Positions 62,380 to 64,000 of a stretch of 64,000 nucleotides of DNA are shown piece after piece. The first letter of the stretch is position 1, and each line of letters opens with the position of its first letter. The notes beneath the pieces were generated by a model that ran no database searches, was not told where the DNA came from, and saw only the letters and a list, made by a program, of their open reading frames with translations. Source of the stretch: an uncultured Candidatus Pelagibacter sp. (GTDB lineage: Bacteria > Pseudomonadota > Alphaproteobacteria > Pelagibacterales > Pelagibacteraceae). The position numbers were made by a program, and so were the translations under genes. The DNA lies in the NCBI GenBank assembly GCA_913030805.1, contig CAJWDL010000003.1, positions 1 to 64,000 on the forward strand, read 5' to 3'.

Positions 62380-63270
62380 ATGACTTTATTAAAAGGGGTA
62401 TATGCTGCTGGACTAAGCGTTTTAAAAGAAGATCTTTCTCTTGACGTTAAAAAAACCATCGAACACCACGAGCATTTAATTAAGGAGGGACTTAATGGGA
62501 CTTTTTTCTTTGGTTCTACAGGACAAGGTCAATTAATATCAATTGGAGAAAAAAAAAGTTTAATTTCTGAATTAAGCCATAGCAAATATAAAGATAATTT
62601 TTTTTTAGGCACAGGTGTTAATTCATTAAGGGATAACAGAGATTTAATAAATCACTCTTTTAATAATGGGTTTGACACATTTTTGATAATGCCACCCGCC
62701 TATTATGTGAATAATACTCACGAAGGTGTTTACAAATTTTATGCTAACCTTATTCAGCAATTTCCAAAAATTAAAATTATTTTGTACAACTTTCAGAAAC
62801 TTTCACAGTATCTCTTTTCTCCACAAGCCATTGAGAAACTTGTAAAAGATTTTCCAGATGCGATCCGAGCATGCAAAGATTCAAGCTACAACCTTTATGA
62901 AATTTTGAAAATTCCTGGATTTTCAATGTTACCTGGTAGTGAAACAAAGCTCCTTCATGGCTTGCAAAACGGTGCAAGCGGTATCATCTCGGCTGTAACC
63001 AATGTAACCTATCGTTTAGCTATAAAAGTCTATGATGATTTCAAAAATAATAGAGAACAAACGGTAAATGATAAACTTTGTGCGGTAAGAAAAGCATTTG
63101 ATGATACAGGGAATTTAATTTCAGCTCTCCACAGTTTTAAGTCCGTTGAGAATGAAAATTATAAAAGATTGCTACCTCCTTTAACTTTGCCATCAACAGA
63201 AAAGCAAAAAGAATTATTAAATAAACTTAAGGAATTAAATTTTATTCCAAGAAAAGATATTGCGGCATAA
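62380..63270 (+). CDS. DapA/NanA-family aldolase (dihydrodipicolinate synthase-like)
   Basis: This class I aldolase belongs to the DHDPS/N-acetylneuraminate lyase family. The ATG at 62380 (MTLLKGVYAAGL) is preferred over the track's TTG at 62368, giving 296 residues. It shows GTFFFGSTGQGQLIS in place of the usual GTTGE, LIMPPAYYVNNTHEGVYKFY, ILYNFQKL in place of the catalytic YN region, and the Schiff-base lysine in AIRACKDSSYN. The altered GSTGQG and LYNFQ loops suggest a substrate other than pyruvate plus semialdehyde for lysine, so dapA is not assigned. Confidence 0.82.
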   Translation: MTLLKGVYAAGLSVLKEDLSLDVKKTIEHHEHLIKEGLNGTFFFGSTGQGQLISIGEKKSLISELSHSKYKDNFFLGTGVNSLRDNRDLINHSFNNGFDTFLIMPPAYYVNNTHEGVYKFYANLIQQFPKIKIILYNFQKLSQYLFSPQAIEKLVKDFPDAIRACKDSSYNLYEILKIPGFSMLPGSETKLLHGLQNGASGIISAVTNVTYRLAIKVYDDFKNNREQTVNDKLCAVRKAFDDTGNLISALHSFKSVENENYKRLLPPLTLPSTEKQKELLNKLKELNFIPRKDIAA

Positions 63271-63273
63271 ATT

Positions 63274-64000
63274 ATGTTATTAGCAAAATTTTTAAATAAT
63301 CTTTTTAAAAAAGAAGGATTTGAATTAATAGATGCAAATTCAAAAAAGCATGTAATTGGAAATCCAAAAGAGGAAAAACCTTTAACATTAAAATTATTTG
63401 ATAAGTCCCTACATTATAAGCTTCTATTTTATCCCGATTTTTATTTTGGCGAAGCTTATACAGAAGGAACTTTAACTATAGAAAATGGAACTCTCACAGA
63501 ATTTTTAAATATGGCGCTGCAAAACATAGGAAGAAAAGAAACTAATTTTTTTAGCGAGATATTAAATAATATTAGGGGATCATATCGATATTTAACAAAC
63601 TTTAATTTCATAAAAAAATCAAAAATAAATGCTGCTCACAGTTATGATATTTCCGATGATTTGTACGATTTATTTCTGGATCCAAAGCGACAATATTCTT
63701 GTGCATATTTTAAGAATAAAAATGATTCTCTTGAAACAGCACAAAATAATAAAATCGAACACATTATAAAAAAATTAATTTTAAAACCAAATCAAAAAGT
63801 ACTTGATATAGGCTCCGGCTGGGGCTCTCTTGCAATAGAGATTGCTAAGAAAACACAATGCCAAGTATTAGGTATTACTTTGTCCAAAAATCAATATGCA
63901 TACAGCAATAAGAAGGCAAAAGAAATGAATATGGATAATCAAGTAGAATTTAGATTATGTGATTATAGAGAAGTTAGAGAAAAATTTGACAGAATAGTTT
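63274..64000 (+). CDS. cfa: Cyclopropane-fatty-acyl-phospholipid synthase family, 5' part (C-terminus outside window)
   Basis: This frame is open from an ATG at 63274 to the window end, so it is missing from the ORF track. The 242 visible residues start MLLAKFLNNLFKKEGFELID and include FYPDFYFGEAYTEGTLTIEN and AAHSYDISDDLYDLFLDPKR. QYSCAYF and the SAM-binding VLDIGSGWGSLAIEIAKK follow. The family adds a methylene bridge from S-adenosylmethionine to membrane lipid double bonds; some members instead methylate other lipids. It starts three bases after the aldolase gene. Confidence 0.92.
   Translation, partial: MLLAKFLNNLFKKEGFELIDANSKKHVIGNPKEEKPLTLKLFDKSLHYKLLFYPDFYFGEAYTEGTLTIENGTLTEFLNMALQNIGRKETNFFSEILNNIRGSYRYLTNFNFIKKSKINAAHSYDISDDLYDLFLDPKRQYSCAYFKNKNDSLETAQNNKIEHIIKKLILKPNQKVLDIGSGWGSLAIEIAKKTQCQVLGITLSKNQYAYSNKKAKEMNMDNQVEFRLCDYREVREKFDRIV

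Overview
The window is a strongly AT-rich, extremely gene-dense stretch of an alphaproteobacterial chromosome. About 71 protein genes and one tRNA fill 64 kb. Many neighbours overlap by 1-25 bases, and no gap without a gene exceeds about 205 bases. Gene content and order point to Alphaproteobacteria: the rplU-rpmA-obgE-proB-proA-nadD-rsfS-ctpA-rppH string, ChvG/ChvI, a RegA-type regulator, the ATP synthase zeta subunit, class I LysRS, a hisC-tyrA pair, ahcY-tsaE-amgK-murU, and a SAM-II riboswitch before metX. The base bias and streamlining suggest a marine SAR11 (Pelagibacterales)-like or similarly reduced planktonic lineage. That assignment is inference; no rRNA is present to confirm it. I see no insertion sequence, prophage, CRISPR or toxin-antitoxin locus.

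Layout. 1-1147: end of the ATP synthase operon (atpD partial, atpC). 1144-7798: converging ribosome/proline/NAD operon led by rplU. 7870-10500: gloB, metW and metX, with metX under a SAM-II riboswitch and a terminator/antiterminator. 10560-12535: hisC-tyrA. 12537-18092: TPR-sulfotransferase, NlpC/P60 hydrolase, AmpG-like permease, TrkH. 18190-20798: lysS, pyrD. 20801-22602: CcdA-like and TauE-like membrane proteins. 22715-23583: rpmB and a queuosine-precursor transporter. 23580-26683: polyamine cluster (ODC, deoxyhypusine synthase homologue, agmatinase). 26884-28925: RegA-type regulator, BioY, ABC ATPase. 28978-37534: polA, chvI-chvG, ahcY, tsaE, amgK, murU. 37531-43541: gpmA, cutA, VanZ-like protein, ATP synthase zeta, a secreted nuclease, a transglycosylase-like lipoprotein, and an RND pump whose adaptor follows at 43562-44437. 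44438-48160: sulfurtransferase, msrA, an EamA transporter, a DNA glycosylase and a GT17 glycosyltransferase. 48169-56285: purine and urate degradation and uptake cluster. 56436-64000: small lipoprotein, YqgE, tRNA-Arg, nnrE, hsp20, oligopeptidase B, a membrane J-protein, GT9, a DapA-family aldolase and a partial cfa.

How the genes work together. The purine block gives a nearly complete route from imported purine to allantoin: NCS2 permease, guanine deaminase, XdhAB, a membrane PuuD-type urate oxidase that lacks the usual cytochrome c tail, UraH and UraD. A phosphoribosyltransferase can divert bases to salvage. Peptidoglycan recycling is spread over three places: AmpG plus NlpC/P60, AmgK plus MurU, and a lytic-transglycosylase-like lipoprotein. 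The polyamine cluster joins putrescine synthesis to a DHS homologue that cannot act on eIF5A in a bacterium.

The most notable non-coding signals are the metX leader, a probable ROSE-type RNA thermometer before hsp20, an unassigned long hairpin with a GGG bulge before the purine permease, and a 12-base perfect palindrome in the tiny uraD/uraH divergent gap. I found no convincing wholly new multi-gene system. The best candidates for something undescribed are the permease leader hairpin, the tail-less PuuD and the ODC-DHS-agmatinase trio.
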